The notes below the pieces were generated by a model that saw nothing but the letters and a program-made list of their open reading frames with translations, was not told the DNA's origin and did no database searches. Position numbers and translations under genes: made by a program. A stretch of DNA of 64,000 nt, taken from Prochlorococcus sp. scB243_498I20 (GTDB lineage Bacteria; Cyanobacteriota; Cyanobacteriia; PCC-6307; Cyanobiaceae). The stretch is from contig JFMR01000045.1 of NCBI GenBank assembly GCA_000635015.1, positions 62,001-126,000 of the forward strand. Reading direction: 5' to 3'. Positions 37,914 to 46,990 of this stretch are shown piece by piece (the first letter of the stretch is position 1; every line of letters begins with the position of its first letter).

Positions 37914-39710
37914 ATGTTTTTTAAAGATTTAAGAAGGATTAAAAAGTTAGGTAAATATTTAACTAGAGATAAAAAAACAATATATCTAATCTTGATAGTT
38001 TTGTTGCCTGTTTCTTTCTCTGGAGCTATTCAACCATTATTAGTTGGTCAAGCAATTACTATTCTTAAAAACGAAACTACAGATGTTTGGTTAAGTAAAA
38101 CTTTCTTTGGGCAGTCAATAAATGCCATAATCTTAACTTTATTTATAACTGTATTATTCAGATTAGTTCTGCAGGGATACCAAACTTACAATATCCAAGC
38201 AGTGGGACAACGTTTGACTGCAAGAATAAGAAGAGAACTTTTTGATCATTCAATATCTTTATCTCTTAAGTATCACGACAAAATGCCTGTTGGGAAATTA
38301 TTAACGAGATTAACAAATGATGTTGATGCTTTAGCAGAGGTTTTTGGTAGTGGTGCAGTTGGAGTCATTGCTGACTTCGTCAGTCTGATAGTAATTTCTT
38401 TGACAATGCTGTCAATCGATCGAGGGCTTGCAATTTTATTACTTTTGACTCAAATCCCAGTTTCCTATTTTATTATTTGGCTTCAAAAACGTTATAGAAG
38501 AGCTAATTATCAAGTAAGGGAAGAATTGTCTCAACTCAACTCTGATTTTCAAGAGAATCTTCAAGGTTTAGAAGTCGTTCAGATGTTCAGAAGAGAAGCT
38601 TTTAATAGTAAGAAATTTTCCAAAACTGGAACTGCTTATAAGAAAGCAGTTAATGGAACAATATTTTATGACAGTAGTATTTCGGCATTTATAGAATGGA
38701 TTTCTCTTGCTGCAGTTTCCTTGGTTTTGGCAGTAGGAGGTTATCTTGTTACTTCTGGAAATATTGGTTTAGGAACATTAACAACTTTTATATTATATTC
38801 TCAAAGACTTTTTGAACCTCTGAGGCAGCTTGCAGAGAGATTTACTCAAATACAAGGAGGTTTAACAGCTGTAGAGAGAATAAACGAATTATTGGATCAA
38901 GAAATACAGATTAAGGACTCTACTTCTGCAAAACATTTTTTAGAAAATGCTAAAAATGTAAATAAAAAATTTAAGGGCAAAATTGAGTTCAAGAATGTTA
39001 ATTTTTTCTACAACGAAGGAGAGCATATCATAAAGAATTTATCATTCAAGATCAATCCAGGCGAGCATGTTGCTTTTGTAGGGCCAACTGGTTCAGGTAA
39101 GACAACCATAATAAGACTATTATGTAGATTGTATGAGCCTCAATCAGGTCAAATTTTAATCGACGATTTAGATATCAAAGATATTCCTATTGCAACGCTT
39201 AGAAATATGTTGGGTGTAGTTTTGCAAGATACTTTTATCTTTAGTGGAAATGTCGCAGATAATTTAAAACTTAATTCAAATTTAGACAATCTTGAATTAG
39301 AAAATCTTTGTAACGAATTAGGGTTAGATAATTTGTTAAAAAAATTACCAGAAGGCTTGAACACCGTGCTAAGAGAAAGAGGGGGAAATCTCTCTTCTGG
39401 AGAGAGACAACTTCTTTCAGTAGCTCGAGTAGCGATTAGAAATCCTGTTGTTTTAATAATGGACGAAGCAACAGCGTTTATGGATCCCTCTACAGAGGCT
39501 ACTTTGCAGAAAGATCTTGAGAGAATTCTGTCAAAAAGAACAGCATTAGTAATAGCTCACAGATTAGCAACTATTGAAAGTTCTGATAAGATTTTAGTCT
39601 TAAAAGGGGGATCATTAATTGAAGAGGGAACACATAGTGAATTGAGATTGAAAAAGGGTTTATATTTTCAGCTCTCTGAGCTTCAACAAAAAGGATTGGT
39701 CAATTTTTAA
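37914..39710 (+). CDS. ABC transporter, fused permease and ATPase (MsbA/multidrug type)
   Basis: A 598-residue half transporter: six membrane helices within residues 20-300, then an ATPase domain with Walker A GPTGSGKTT at 390-398, the signature LSSGERQLLSVARV near 491, Walker B VVLIMDEATA near 517 and the switch His in IAHRLAT near 549. It should dimerise and export a lipid or drug-like molecule. Substrate unknown. The gene overlaps the next (GNAT) by one base, TAATG, so the two are coupled. It follows hisG by 12 bases on the same strand, which may mean a shared message. Confidence 0.92.
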   Translation: MFFKDLRRIKKLGKYLTRDKKTIYLILIVLLPVSFSGAIQPLLVGQAITILKNETTDVWLSKTFFGQSINAIILTLFITVLFRLVLQGYQTYNIQAVGQRLTARIRRELFDHSISLSLKYHDKMPVGKLLTRLTNDVDALAEVFGSGAVGVIADFVSLIVISLTMLSIDRGLAILLLLTQIPVSYFIIWLQKRYRRANYQVREELSQLNSDFQENLQGLEVVQMFRREAFNSKKFSKTGTAYKKAVNGTIFYDSSISAFIEWISLAAVSLVLAVGGYLVTSGNIGLGTLTTFILYSQRLFEPLRQLAERFTQIQGGLTAVERINELLDQEIQIKDSTSAKHFLENAKNVNKKFKGKIEFKNVNFFYNEGEHIIKNLSFKINPGEHVAFVGPTGSGKTTIIRLLCRLYEPQSGQILIDDLDIKDIPIATLRNMLGVVLQDTFIFSGNVADNLKLNSNLDNLELENLCNELGLDNLLKKLPEGLNTVLRERGGNLSSGERQLLSVARVAIRNPVVLIMDEATAFMDPSTEATLQKDLERILSKRTALVIAHRLATIESSDKILVLKGGSLIEEGTHSELRLKKGLYFQLSELQQKGLVNF

Positions 39711-40240
39711 TGATTTTTAGAAACCAAGGCTCGTTAATAAAAAAATCAAACACTATATCAAGGGATGAGCTGATAAATCTCTACGGTTTAAATTCTTATG
39801 AGTTCGCTCAAATAAATAAAGAAGAAATATTTATATGTAGTAAAAATAAAGATTTAGATCTAATAGAACTAGATCAACTTTTACAAACTGTTGGTTGGAG
39901 CAGAAGACCTATAAGGAGGGTAAAAAGAGCTTTAGATTTCAGTATTTTGGTGGTTGGGTTATGGCGTCATGATGATAAATTCCCCAGACTAGTAGGATTT
40001 GCAAGATGCACTGGAGATGGAATTCTAGAAGCAACAGTTTGGGATGTGGCTATTAACCCTGTCTATCAAGGACTTGGACTGGGGAAAGAGTTAATGAGAT
40101 ATGTACTAAAAGAATTGAAAAATATTGGAATTTCTAAAGTAACCCTTTTTGCTGATGCTGAAGTAGTTTCATTTTACAAAAGACAAGGTTGGATATTAGA
40201 ACCTAGAGGCTCTAAATGCGCTTTTTGGTATGCAAATTAA
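39710..40240 (+). CDS. GNAT-family N-acetyltransferase
   Basis: A 176-residue acetyltransferase. The acetyl-CoA loop is visible as VYQGLGLGKELMRYVLKEL near residues 122-140 and is followed by the FADAEVVSFYKRQGW strand-helix of the GNAT fold. The N-terminal 40 residues are not conserved by eye. It starts at the last base of the ABC transporter stop codon, so translation is coupled. Cyanobacterial and plastid relatives (NSI/GNAT1-like) acetylate proteins, but the substrate here is unknown. It converges with the glycosyltransferase gene, stop to stop with no gap. Confidence 0.87.
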   Translation: MIFRNQGSLIKKSNTISRDELINLYGLNSYEFAQINKEEIFICSKNKDLDLIELDQLLQTVGWSRRPIRRVKRALDFSILVVGLWRHDDKFPRLVGFARCTGDGILEATVWDVAINPVYQGLGLGKELMRYVLKELKNIGISKVTLFADAEVVSFYKRQGWILEPRGSKCAFWYAN

Positions 40241-40924
40241 TCATTTTTTGTAGTAATCGGAATATATAGATTTTAACGATTCACCTTTTAACCATCTTCT
40301 TCTAAAGTGCCAGTTCTTGATTGCTTGGGAAAAAATATTAGTTCTTTCCCATTTCCTTGAACTTATAAAAATAGGTAAATTTAATTGCTTTAAATAATTT
40401 TTTTTGTTTAATCTCCTTATAAAATCTATATCTTCCATCAAAGGTATTTTTTTAAAACCATTATTCTTAAAGTAGGTAGTTCTATGAATTATTAAACCTT
40501 GATCACCATACGGTTGTTTAAAAAATCTACTTCTACAATTCACGAGAATTTCGAGGACTCTATAAATTATCTTTTTGTTATTAATTTTGAATTTAAAATA
40601 GTAAATACTATTTTTGTTTCCCTTTAAAAATGAATTTATTTTTTTATACCAATCATTAGTTAATCTTGTGTCTGCATGTAAAAAAATGAGCCACTCTCCT
40701 TTTGAATTTTTAGCTCCAATATCTAATTGCAAACCTCGATTCCTTTCTTTGGATATATATACTTTTGCTCCATATATATTTGCTATATCAATAGTTTTAT
40801 CTTTACTTCCACAATCAATAATTATGATTTCGCCCTCTTTCTGAATACTTGACAAGTCTGAAAGCAATAATGGCAAATTATTAGCTTCATTAAATGTTGG
40901 AATGATAATTGAGATTTTAGACAA
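40241..40924 (-). CDS. Family 2 glycosyltransferase, TIGR04283-like
   Basis: A 227-residue GT-A fold enzyme. ISIIIPTFNEANNLPLLL at the start and IIDCGSKDKT, then FLHADTRL, carry the nucleotide- and metal-binding Asp residues. The later YGDQGLIIHRTTYFKNNGF and MEDIDFIRR segments are typical of the small TIGR04283 subfamily, often found in arsenosugar gene clusters. It starts with TTG (40922-40924). The DUF2064 partner gene ends 5 bases upstream, and that pairing is characteristic. Substrate is inferred from the family pairing, not shown. Confidence 0.82.
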   Translation of the reverse strand: MSKISIIIPTFNEANNLPLLLSDLSSIQKEGEIIIIDCGSKDKTIDIANIYGAKVYISKERNRGLQLDIGAKNSKGEWLIFLHADTRLTNDWYKKINSFLKGNKNSIYYFKFKINNKKIIYRVLEILVNCRSRFFKQPYGDQGLIIHRTTYFKNNGFKKIPLMEDIDFIRRLNKKNYLKQLNLPIFISSRKWERTNIFSQAIKNWHFRRRWLKGESLKSIYSDYYKK

Positions 40925-40929
40925 GTCGA

Positions 40930-41565
40930 TTACTTTCTATTTTCAATATCAATAATTGTATCTATATCTATTTTTTTATCTAAAAACTTATATTTTAATT
41001 TTGTATAAGCAAAATTATCAATTGTATTTTGGAGAACATTTTCTGTCCCCCACTTTATGTTGACAAAAGGTAAATATATATGTGATGACATCATTTTCTC
41101 TGATAAACCAATAAGCCAATATCCTCCATCATTAGATGGCCCTAAAATAAGATCATATTGTTGGAGCTCTTTTAGAGTATTCAATAAATCTTGATGGCAT
41201 AAATCTGGAAGGTCAGTACCAATAAAAATAACATTTTTGATCTTATGTCTTGCACAAAATTTTTTGTTGATAACTATTTGCCGCTTCATTTTTTCTCCCA
41301 AGCAGCCTTTCCCCTGTAAATTAAATTTTTTTATGCCTAATTCTCTAGTCCATCTTCTACAGTTACTTACCCCTAAACCAGATATAGCAACAGAAATATC
41401 AATTAGTTTATTTTCTTGGAGAAATTTTGCGACTGAAATAGTGTGTTTGGTCATTACACTTTGAACCTTTGCAGAATTACTTTTACCTATATCTTTGGAT
41501 AATCTTGTTTTGCATCTTCCAAAACCATGCCATTTTGCCATGATAATAAGTAATGCTTTATCCAA
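40930..41565 (-). CDS. DUF2064/TIGR04282 glycosyltransferase-like protein
   Basis: A 211-residue nucleotidyl/glycosyl transferase-fold protein. ALLIIMAKWHGFGRCKTRLS at the N-terminus, VIFIGTDLPDL near residue 112 and LGPSNDGGYWLIGLS near 139 are the family marks. It starts with TTG (41563-41565). The later Met at 41541 would cut the first strand. It pairs with the GT2 gene 5 bases downstream. Such pairs are reported with arsenosugar synthesis genes. No ArsM-like methylase is in the window, so the link is tentative. Confidence 0.8.
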   Translation of the reverse strand: MDKALLIIMAKWHGFGRCKTRLSKDIGKSNSAKVQSVMTKHTISVAKFLQENKLIDISVAISGLGVSNCRRWTRELGIKKFNLQGKGCLGEKMKRQIVINKKFCARHKIKNVIFIGTDLPDLCHQDLLNTLKELQQYDLILGPSNDGGYWLIGLSEKMMSSHIYLPFVNIKWGTENVLQNTIDNFAYTKLKYKFLDKKIDIDTIIDIENRK

Positions 41566-41696
41566 TAATCTTATGCGATTTAAATTAATTATATTCCTAA
41601 AAAAAATAAAAATTTCAAAAATTTATATGATGCTTTGTTAAGTAATTTTAAATTTGTCGTGATCTTGTGATTTCCTAATGGCCAATTATCAAATTC

Positions 41697-41724
41697 CAAC
41701 TAGATTAATACAACTAGATTAATA
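41697..41724 (+). repeat. Exact 14-bp tandem duplication upstream of dnaA
   Basis: CAACTAGATTAATA occurs twice without a gap (41697-41710 and 41711-41724), ending 17 bases before the dnaA start codon. It lies in the dnaA leader or promoter. It does not match a DnaA box. It may be an operator or a recent slippage event. Confidence 0.8.
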
Positions 41725-41741
41725 ATTTAGAGAATAAAATT

Positions 41742-43136
41742 TTGCAAGCAATTAATCCTATTTGGGCGGAAGTTCAACAATCACTTCAAAAAACTTTAAG
41801 TAAGCCTTCTTTTGAGACATGGATAAGGCCTGCTAGATTTAATTGTTTTGAGAATGGTTTATTAACCTTAATTGCTCCAAATACATTTTCCCGTGATTGG
41901 TTAAGAAAGAATTATTGTAAAACTATCGAAAAGGCTGCAACAGAAATATGCGGCCATGATGTAAAAGTTGTTTTTAAATCTGAAACAAATAATAGCAGCG
42001 ATTCAACAAATAAAGAGAACCTAGATGAACAGATCGTTAATCATAAAACAAAATCATTTGCTCATAATAGTCAAGATATTTCTTCAAAAAATCGATCCAA
42101 AAATCCCAACGGTCTTAATCTGCGCTATGACTTTAAAAGATTTGTCGTAGGTCCAAATAGTAGGTTGGCTCATGCCGCGGCTTTGGCAGTAGCCGAATCA
42201 CCTGGAAGAGAATTTAATCCATTATTTATTTGTGGTGGAGTAGGTCTCGGTAAAACTCATTTAATGCAAGCAATAGGCCATTATCGAGTAGAAATAGATC
42301 CAGAAGCAAAAGTTAAATATGTATCTACAGAGACTTTTACTAATGATGTTATTAGCGGTATTCGAAGAGATGGAATGACAGCTATTAGAGACAAATATAG
42401 AAATGTAGATTTGATTTTAATAGACGATATACAGTTCTTAGAAGGCAAAGAGTATACACAGGAAGAGTTCTTTCATACTTTTAACGCTCTTCACGAATCG
42501 GGAAGTCAAATAGTTATTGCAAGTGATAGACCTCCAAATCAATTGTCGGGAATTCAAGAGAGATTAATTTCTAGGTTCTCAATGGGTATGACCGCAGATA
42601 TTCAACCACCTGACCTTGAGACGAGGACAGCAATCCTTCAAAAAAAGGCAGAACAAGAGAGGATGAGCCTCCCAAGAGATTTAATCCAATTTATAGCAGG
42701 AAGATTCACTTCGAATATTCGAGAATTGGAAGGAGCATTTACTAGAGCTGTCGCGTATGCATCAATAACTGGCTTGCCAATGACAGTCCAATCAATTGCT
42801 CCAATGCTTGATCCGAATAGTGTAGGAGTAGTTGTTACTCCAAAGCAAGTTATTAATAAAGTGTCAGATTTTTTTAAAGTTTCTACTGACGAATTGATTA
42901 GTTCAAGTAGGAGAAAACCAGTAAGTCAAGCTAGGCAAATAGGCATGTATCTTATGCGACATGGAACGGATCTAAGCCTACCAAGAATTGGAGAAGAGTT
43001 TGGTGGCAAAGATCATACAACAGTTATGTATGCTATCGAACAAGTTGAGAAAAAATTGTCTATTGATCCAAATATTGCAAGTCAAGTTCAAAAAATAAGA
43101 GATTTACTTCAAATAGATTCAAGAAAAAATTTATAG
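41742..43136 (+). CDS. dnaA: Chromosomal replication initiator DnaA
   Basis: DnaA is the AAA+ initiator that opens the replication origin. The 464-residue protein starts with TTG and has domain I ([24 protein letters not shown]), a poorly conserved Ser/Asn-rich domain II (residues 88-125), the AAA+ domain with Walker [10 protein letters not shown] at 165-173 and Walker [11 protein letters not shown] near 225, and DNA-binding domain IV with [19 protein letters not shown] near 428. It is not next to dnaN and no DnaA-box cluster is visible, so the origin is not here, as is usual in cyanobacteria. A 14-bp tandem repeat lies just upstream. Confidence 0.98.
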   Translation: MQAINPIWAEVQQSLQKTLSKPSFETWIRPARFNCFENGLLTLIAPNTFSRDWLRKNYCKTIEKAATEICGHDVKVVFKSETNNSSDSTNKENLDEQIVNHKTKSFAHNSQDISSKNRSKNPNGLNLRYDFKRFVVGPNSRLAHAAALAVAESPGREFNPLFICGGVGLGKTHLMQAIGHYRVEIDPEAKVKYVSTETFTNDVISGIRRDGMTAIRDKYRNVDLILIDDIQFLEGKEYTQEEFFHTFNALHESGSQIVIASDRPPNQLSGIQERLISRFSMGMTADIQPPDLETRTAILQKKAEQERMSLPRDLIQFIAGRFTSNIRELEGAFTRAVAYASITGLPMTVQSIAPMLDPNSVGVVVTPKQVINKVSDFFKVSTDELISSSRRKPVSQARQIGMYLMRHGTDLSLPRIGEEFGGKDHTTVMYAIEQVEKKLSIDPNIASQVQKIRDLLQIDSRKNL

Positions 43137-43144
43137 TTTTAACA

Positions 43145-44374
43145 TTAACTGGAAGCAAAATTTCTAGGATCTTGATCATATCTATGCCTGAAAGGTATCT
43201 TATCTATCTCATTGATCTCACTAAGGGATTCAATTTTATTTAAAGATTGTCTTAATAACCTTGCCGAAATAATTGGCATATCTCTTGGAACTGAGATTCT
43301 ATTTTTTAAGTATTTTAGAGAGATTCCTGATTGTTTTTTGGGGATTATTACTTCACCTGTGATCATATGGGTCAATGCTGATCTTAATGATTCCTCAAAT
43401 GATTCTTTATTGTATGGATTTACTTTTAGTAAATTGTCTTTATGCTTTATCACTCTTTTAAGAGCAATTTTAGCGAAATATTTTGAATCATAATTTTTAT
43501 TTAATTCATAATTACCTAGACCCTTTCCAGTATCTATAAGCTCAGAGAAAATAATCTGCTGTTCATTGCTTTCTTTATAACATCCACCCATTTGTGGAGG
43601 TAAATCATGAGAGTGAGTATGAAAATCTCCTTGAGTGCCTCTATAAGCACTTGTCCCTTCAAAAAGTGTAAGCCATTTATCTACATGATGGTAATTAGAT
43701 CTTAAATTAAACCCTTTATAATAAATCAGGGAAGCATTTATTCTCTCCATATAGGGAATAAAAATTATATCTCCAACACCAGGCTCTATATCACCCTTAT
43801 TAGATACTGATGGATCAAGAAACCCTGATTTTGATTTACTTAAGATTTCATCTAGTTTTGAAATGGATTCCTTAAAACTTTTTTTTCTAAAAGAGTTATC
43901 TATAAAATTTAAGCTTTTTCGGCAGAGCCAATTACACCAGTATCTGAAAATTTCTCTTTCTAATTCTCGAATTTTGATAAGGTGACTAGATGTTAAAAAA
44001 GATCCAAGTGCTCCAAATTCATTTTCTAAAAAAGCAATAATATCATCGCTTTCAGTAATAACTTGCCCTTTAAATTCAATTGCAGGTAATTTCCCCGATC
44101 TGACTTTTTCAAGGAACCAACTTTCTTTTTGACCGTAGCAAAACATATTTATCTTTTTGACTCTGTATGGAATTCTCTTAAATTCAAGCCATAACCATAT
44201 CTTCTGACAGTAAGGACACCAAGAATGCCTATCCCTGTAGAGGGTAACTAATACATCTTTTTCACTATGCTGAAATAACCTTAAATTTGAGTAGGAATTA
44301 TTTATACCATTTACTCTATCAAGATCTTCAACTTCAAATTTATTTAAATCATCCCATGTCAAAATCCCATTCAT
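43145..44374 (-). CDS. Glutathione S-transferase-like protein with CPYC redox motif
   Basis: A 409-residue protein. The N-terminal thioredoxin-fold GST domain has a glutaredoxin-type CPYC at residues 53-56 (RHSWCPYCQKIW), and the GSH-binding LPAIEFKGQVITESDDIIAFLE near 94-115. A helical C-terminal region of over 250 residues is longer than in standard GSTs (about 220 in total). Two Cys suggest thiol transfer or reductase (omega-like) chemistry rather than conjugation. It lies head to head with glutathione reductase (52-base gap), a sensible functional pair. Confidence 0.82.
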   Translation of the reverse strand: MNGILTWDDLNKFEVEDLDRVNGINNSYSNLRLFQHSEKDVLVTLYRDRHSWCPYCQKIWLWLEFKRIPYRVKKINMFCYGQKESWFLEKVRSGKLPAIEFKGQVITESDDIIAFLENEFGALGSFLTSSHLIKIRELEREIFRYWCNWLCRKSLNFIDNSFRKKSFKESISKLDEILSKSKSGFLDPSVSNKGDIEPGVGDIIFIPYMERINASLIYYKGFNLRSNYHHVDKWLTLFEGTSAYRGTQGDFHTHSHDLPPQMGGCYKESNEQQIIFSELIDTGKGLGNYELNKNYDSKYFAKIALKRVIKHKDNLLKVNPYNKESFEESLRSALTHMITGEVIIPKKQSGISLKYLKNRISVPRDMPIISARLLRQSLNKIESLSEINEIDKIPFRHRYDQDPRNFASS

Positions 44375-44426
44375 TATTTAAATTAAAGCTATAAACTAAC
44401 GTTATAGTAATTGATTTAAAAAAGTC

Positions 44427-45791
44427 TTGGAATTTGAATTTGATTTAATTGTTGTTGGAGCTGGATCTGGAGGACTCGCGGCGGCTAAACGTGCGGCTAG
44501 TTATGGAGCAAAAGTCGCAATCATAGAAGTAAATCAAATAGGAGGAACTTGTGTGATAAGGGGATGTGTTCCCAAGAAATTGATGGTTTATGCCGCTAAA
44601 AGTAAAAAAAATATGGATTCTTCTGAAGGATATGGATTAAACAATGGAGGTATTAATTTTGAATCAAATATTTTATTGAATAATGTTAGAGAGGAGGTTT
44701 CTAGATTAAGCAATTTACATAGAAATTCTTTAAAAAAATTGAATGTAGCTGTTTTTGAGGGTTTAGGAAGATTTACTACTCAAAATGAATTAGAAATTAT
44801 TTGTCCAAAAACGAAGAAAATTAGAAATAAAATAAGTTCAAAAAAAATTCTTCTTTCAGTAGGAGGTAAACCAAAGAAATTAAATATTCCTGGGGCAGAT
44901 TTGGCATGGACTAGTGATGATATTTTTGAATTAGAAAAGTTTCCTGAATCAATGTTAATAGTAGGAGGAGGATATATTGCTTGTGAATTTGCTTCTATTT
45001 TTAGAAATTTAGGTACTGAAGTAACTCAATTAATTAGAGGTCAACATTTACTTAATGGTTTTGATGAGGATCTTTCTTCATGCCTAGTAGAATCGCCAAC
45101 TTTTACAGAAGTTAATATGATCTCCAATACTCAATTAAAGTCTATCAAAAGAGTAAGTGGTAATCTGGAATCTACTCTAGACTCTGGAGATAAACTCCTA
45201 ACTAATAATATCCTTATTGCTACAGGAAGAGAACCAAATCTTTTGCCTTTAAATTTAGATTTTTTAAATCTAAAGATGGACGGCCAATATTTAGATGTTG
45301 ATGAACTTAATCAAACAAGCAACTCAAACATTTTTGCAGTTGGCGATATCATAAATAAACCTAACTTAACTCCAGTAGCAATAGAACAAGGGAGAGTTTT
45401 TTCGGATAATTTTTTTAATGACCAAAAAAGAAAAGTAAATTATGAATATATTCCTAAGGCCGTTTTTACTATTCCAGAAATTTCAACAGTTGGCTTAAGT
45501 GAAAAAAGAGCTAAAGAGATTTACTCTGAAAAAAATATAAAAATTTTCAAATGCAAATTTACTCCCATGTCTAATACTTTTAAAAAAAATAAATCAAAAT
45601 GTATGTTGAAAATTGTAGTTCATAAGCTAACTGACAAAGTCCTAGGATGTCATATGTTTGGAGAAACATCATCTGAGATTATTCAAATGGCATCAATTTC
45701 ATTAAATGCAGGTATAACAAAAAAAGAATTTGATATTACTATGGCTTTGCACCCAACTATCTCAGAAGAATTTGTAACTATGTATGGATAA
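44427..45791 (+). CDS. gor: Glutathione-disulfide reductase
   Basis: Gor keeps glutathione reduced with NAD(P)H. The 454-residue flavoprotein starts with TTG. It has the FAD motif LIVVGAGSGGLAAAK (residues 7-21), the redox pair Cys42/Cys47 in GGTCVIRGCVPKKL, a second dinucleotide motif VGGGYIACEFAS near 182, FAVGDI near 310 and the catalytic LHPTISEEF at the end. The Arg pair that selects NADPH is not obvious. Divergent from the GST-like gene and convergent with the exchanger gene, with stops 2 bases apart. Confidence 0.95.
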   Translation: MEFEFDLIVVGAGSGGLAAAKRAASYGAKVAIIEVNQIGGTCVIRGCVPKKLMVYAAKSKKNMDSSEGYGLNNGGINFESNILLNNVREEVSRLSNLHRNSLKKLNVAVFEGLGRFTTQNELEIICPKTKKIRNKISSKKILLSVGGKPKKLNIPGADLAWTSDDIFELEKFPESMLIVGGGYIACEFASIFRNLGTEVTQLIRGQHLLNGFDEDLSSCLVESPTFTEVNMISNTQLKSIKRVSGNLESTLDSGDKLLTNNILIATGREPNLLPLNLDFLNLKMDGQYLDVDELNQTSNSNIFAVGDIINKPNLTPVAIEQGRVFSDNFFNDQKRKVNYEYIPKAVFTIPEISTVGLSEKRAKEIYSEKNIKIFKCKFTPMSNTFKKNKSKCMLKIVVHKLTDKVLGCHMFGETSSEIIQMASISLNAGITKKEFDITMALHPTISEEFVTMYG

Positions 45792-45793
45792 AA

Positions 45794-46873
45794 TCATGAA
45801 TTAGAAAATTTTAATTTTTCTTGGACAATCAGAAACACTATAAGTAATACAAAGTAAATAAATAAACCTATTCTTAATTCAGAGAGGAAGTAAAAATCAT
45901 TCAAGAAAAGTATCTTATCGAGAATGTAGAAAATATAAAGATTAAGCAAAATAAATCCTTCAATTCTGGTGATTTTCCCTTTGCTCCAGAAAATTGGTAA
46001 GCAGGCAAAGGTAGTTAAAACCATAAAAGGTAAGTCAACTTTTATGAGGCTTTGTTCAATTACTAAACCTTTAAATCCTGAAAAAATACTACAACTTCCA
46101 AGGATTAGAAGTTGATTGAGCAAATTGCTTCCTATTACATTCCCAATCGCAAGATCTGTTTTGCCTTTAAATGCAGCAATTATTGAAGTTACTAATTCTG
46201 GTAAAGATGTCCCAGTTGCGACAATAGTTAAACCAATAACAATTTCATTTACACCCAAAAGAGTAGCAAGCGATTGAGAACCATTTACTAAAATATTTGA
46301 ACCAAAGCTTAAAAGAAATATTCCCAACATTAACCTTAGTACAATATTAATCTTCCCTTTATAGTTATCTTTAAATTCTTCTATTTCTGGTTCAGCATCT
46401 TTTGTCTCCTCTCCTTTCTCATTGATGGTGTTAATTTCCCATATTGTATTTAAGATTAAACAAAATATTAGAAATACCCCTGCTTGCAATGTTAATAAGC
46501 CTGTAGATGACATAGCCCAAACTGCACAAGAAATTGCCATTAAAAGAGGCACATCTCTTCTGACTATTCTGCTTTTTACCTTAAGAGGTTTTATCAATGA
46601 GCTTATACCCAAAACAACGAGAACATTAAAAATATTGCTTCCAATTACATTGCTTGCCGCAAGCGAATCACTGCCTTTTACAATTGAACTTAAACTTACC
46701 AATAACTCAGGAGAGCTTGTCCCAAGAGAAACAATGGTTAAACCAATTACTATTTGAGGTATTCCTAAAATTAAAGATAAAAATATGGCTCCTTGAATAA
46801 AGAACTCTCCTCCTGCAAAAAGTAGAACTACGCCTAAAACTATTTCTATTATTGGAAACAAAAAATCACTCAT
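45794..46873 (-). CDS. Calcium/sodium antiporter, CaCA family
   Basis: A 359-residue membrane protein with about 10-11 helices and two inverted alpha-repeats: LTIVSLGTSSPELLVSLSSI then GSNIFNVLVVLG, and LTIVATGTSLPELVTSIIAA then GSNLLNQLLILG. This is the YrbG-like branch of K-independent Na+/Ca2+ or cation/H+ exchangers. An acidic loop (KGEEETKDAEPEIEEF-like, residues 152-168) joins the halves. It probably exports Ca2+ or Na+ across the cytoplasmic membrane. Single gene, divergent from pyrC across a 117-base A+T-rich gap. Confidence 0.88.
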   Translation of the reverse strand: MSDFLFPIIEIVLGVVLLFAGGEFFIQGAIFLSLILGIPQIVIGLTIVSLGTSSPELLVSLSSIVKGSDSLAASNVIGSNIFNVLVVLGISSLIKPLKVKSRIVRRDVPLLMAISCAVWAMSSTGLLTLQAGVFLIFCLILNTIWEINTINEKGEETKDAEPEIEEFKDNYKGKINIVLRLMLGIFLLSFGSNILVNGSQSLATLLGVNEIVIGLTIVATGTSLPELVTSIIAAFKGKTDLAIGNVIGSNLLNQLLILGSCSIFSGFKGLVIEQSLIKVDLPFMVLTTFACLPIFWSKGKITRIEGFILLNLYIFYILDKILFLNDFYFLSELRIGLFIYFVLLIVFLIVQEKLKFSNS

Positions 46874-46990
46874 ATTTAGGCTTTTATTTAGATAATAAAA
46901 TTTTCATAATTGATTAATAACTATCCTCGAATATCTATAATTTATTGTCAATTTTAATTTGCTGTTAAAATTGATTAAATAGAAAAAATT

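Noticed and set aside
41557..41566. TTATCCAAT near dnaA as a DnaA box
   Set aside because: Only seven of nine bases match, it is single, and it lies within the start region of the DUF2064 gene. No cluster of boxes supports an origin here.
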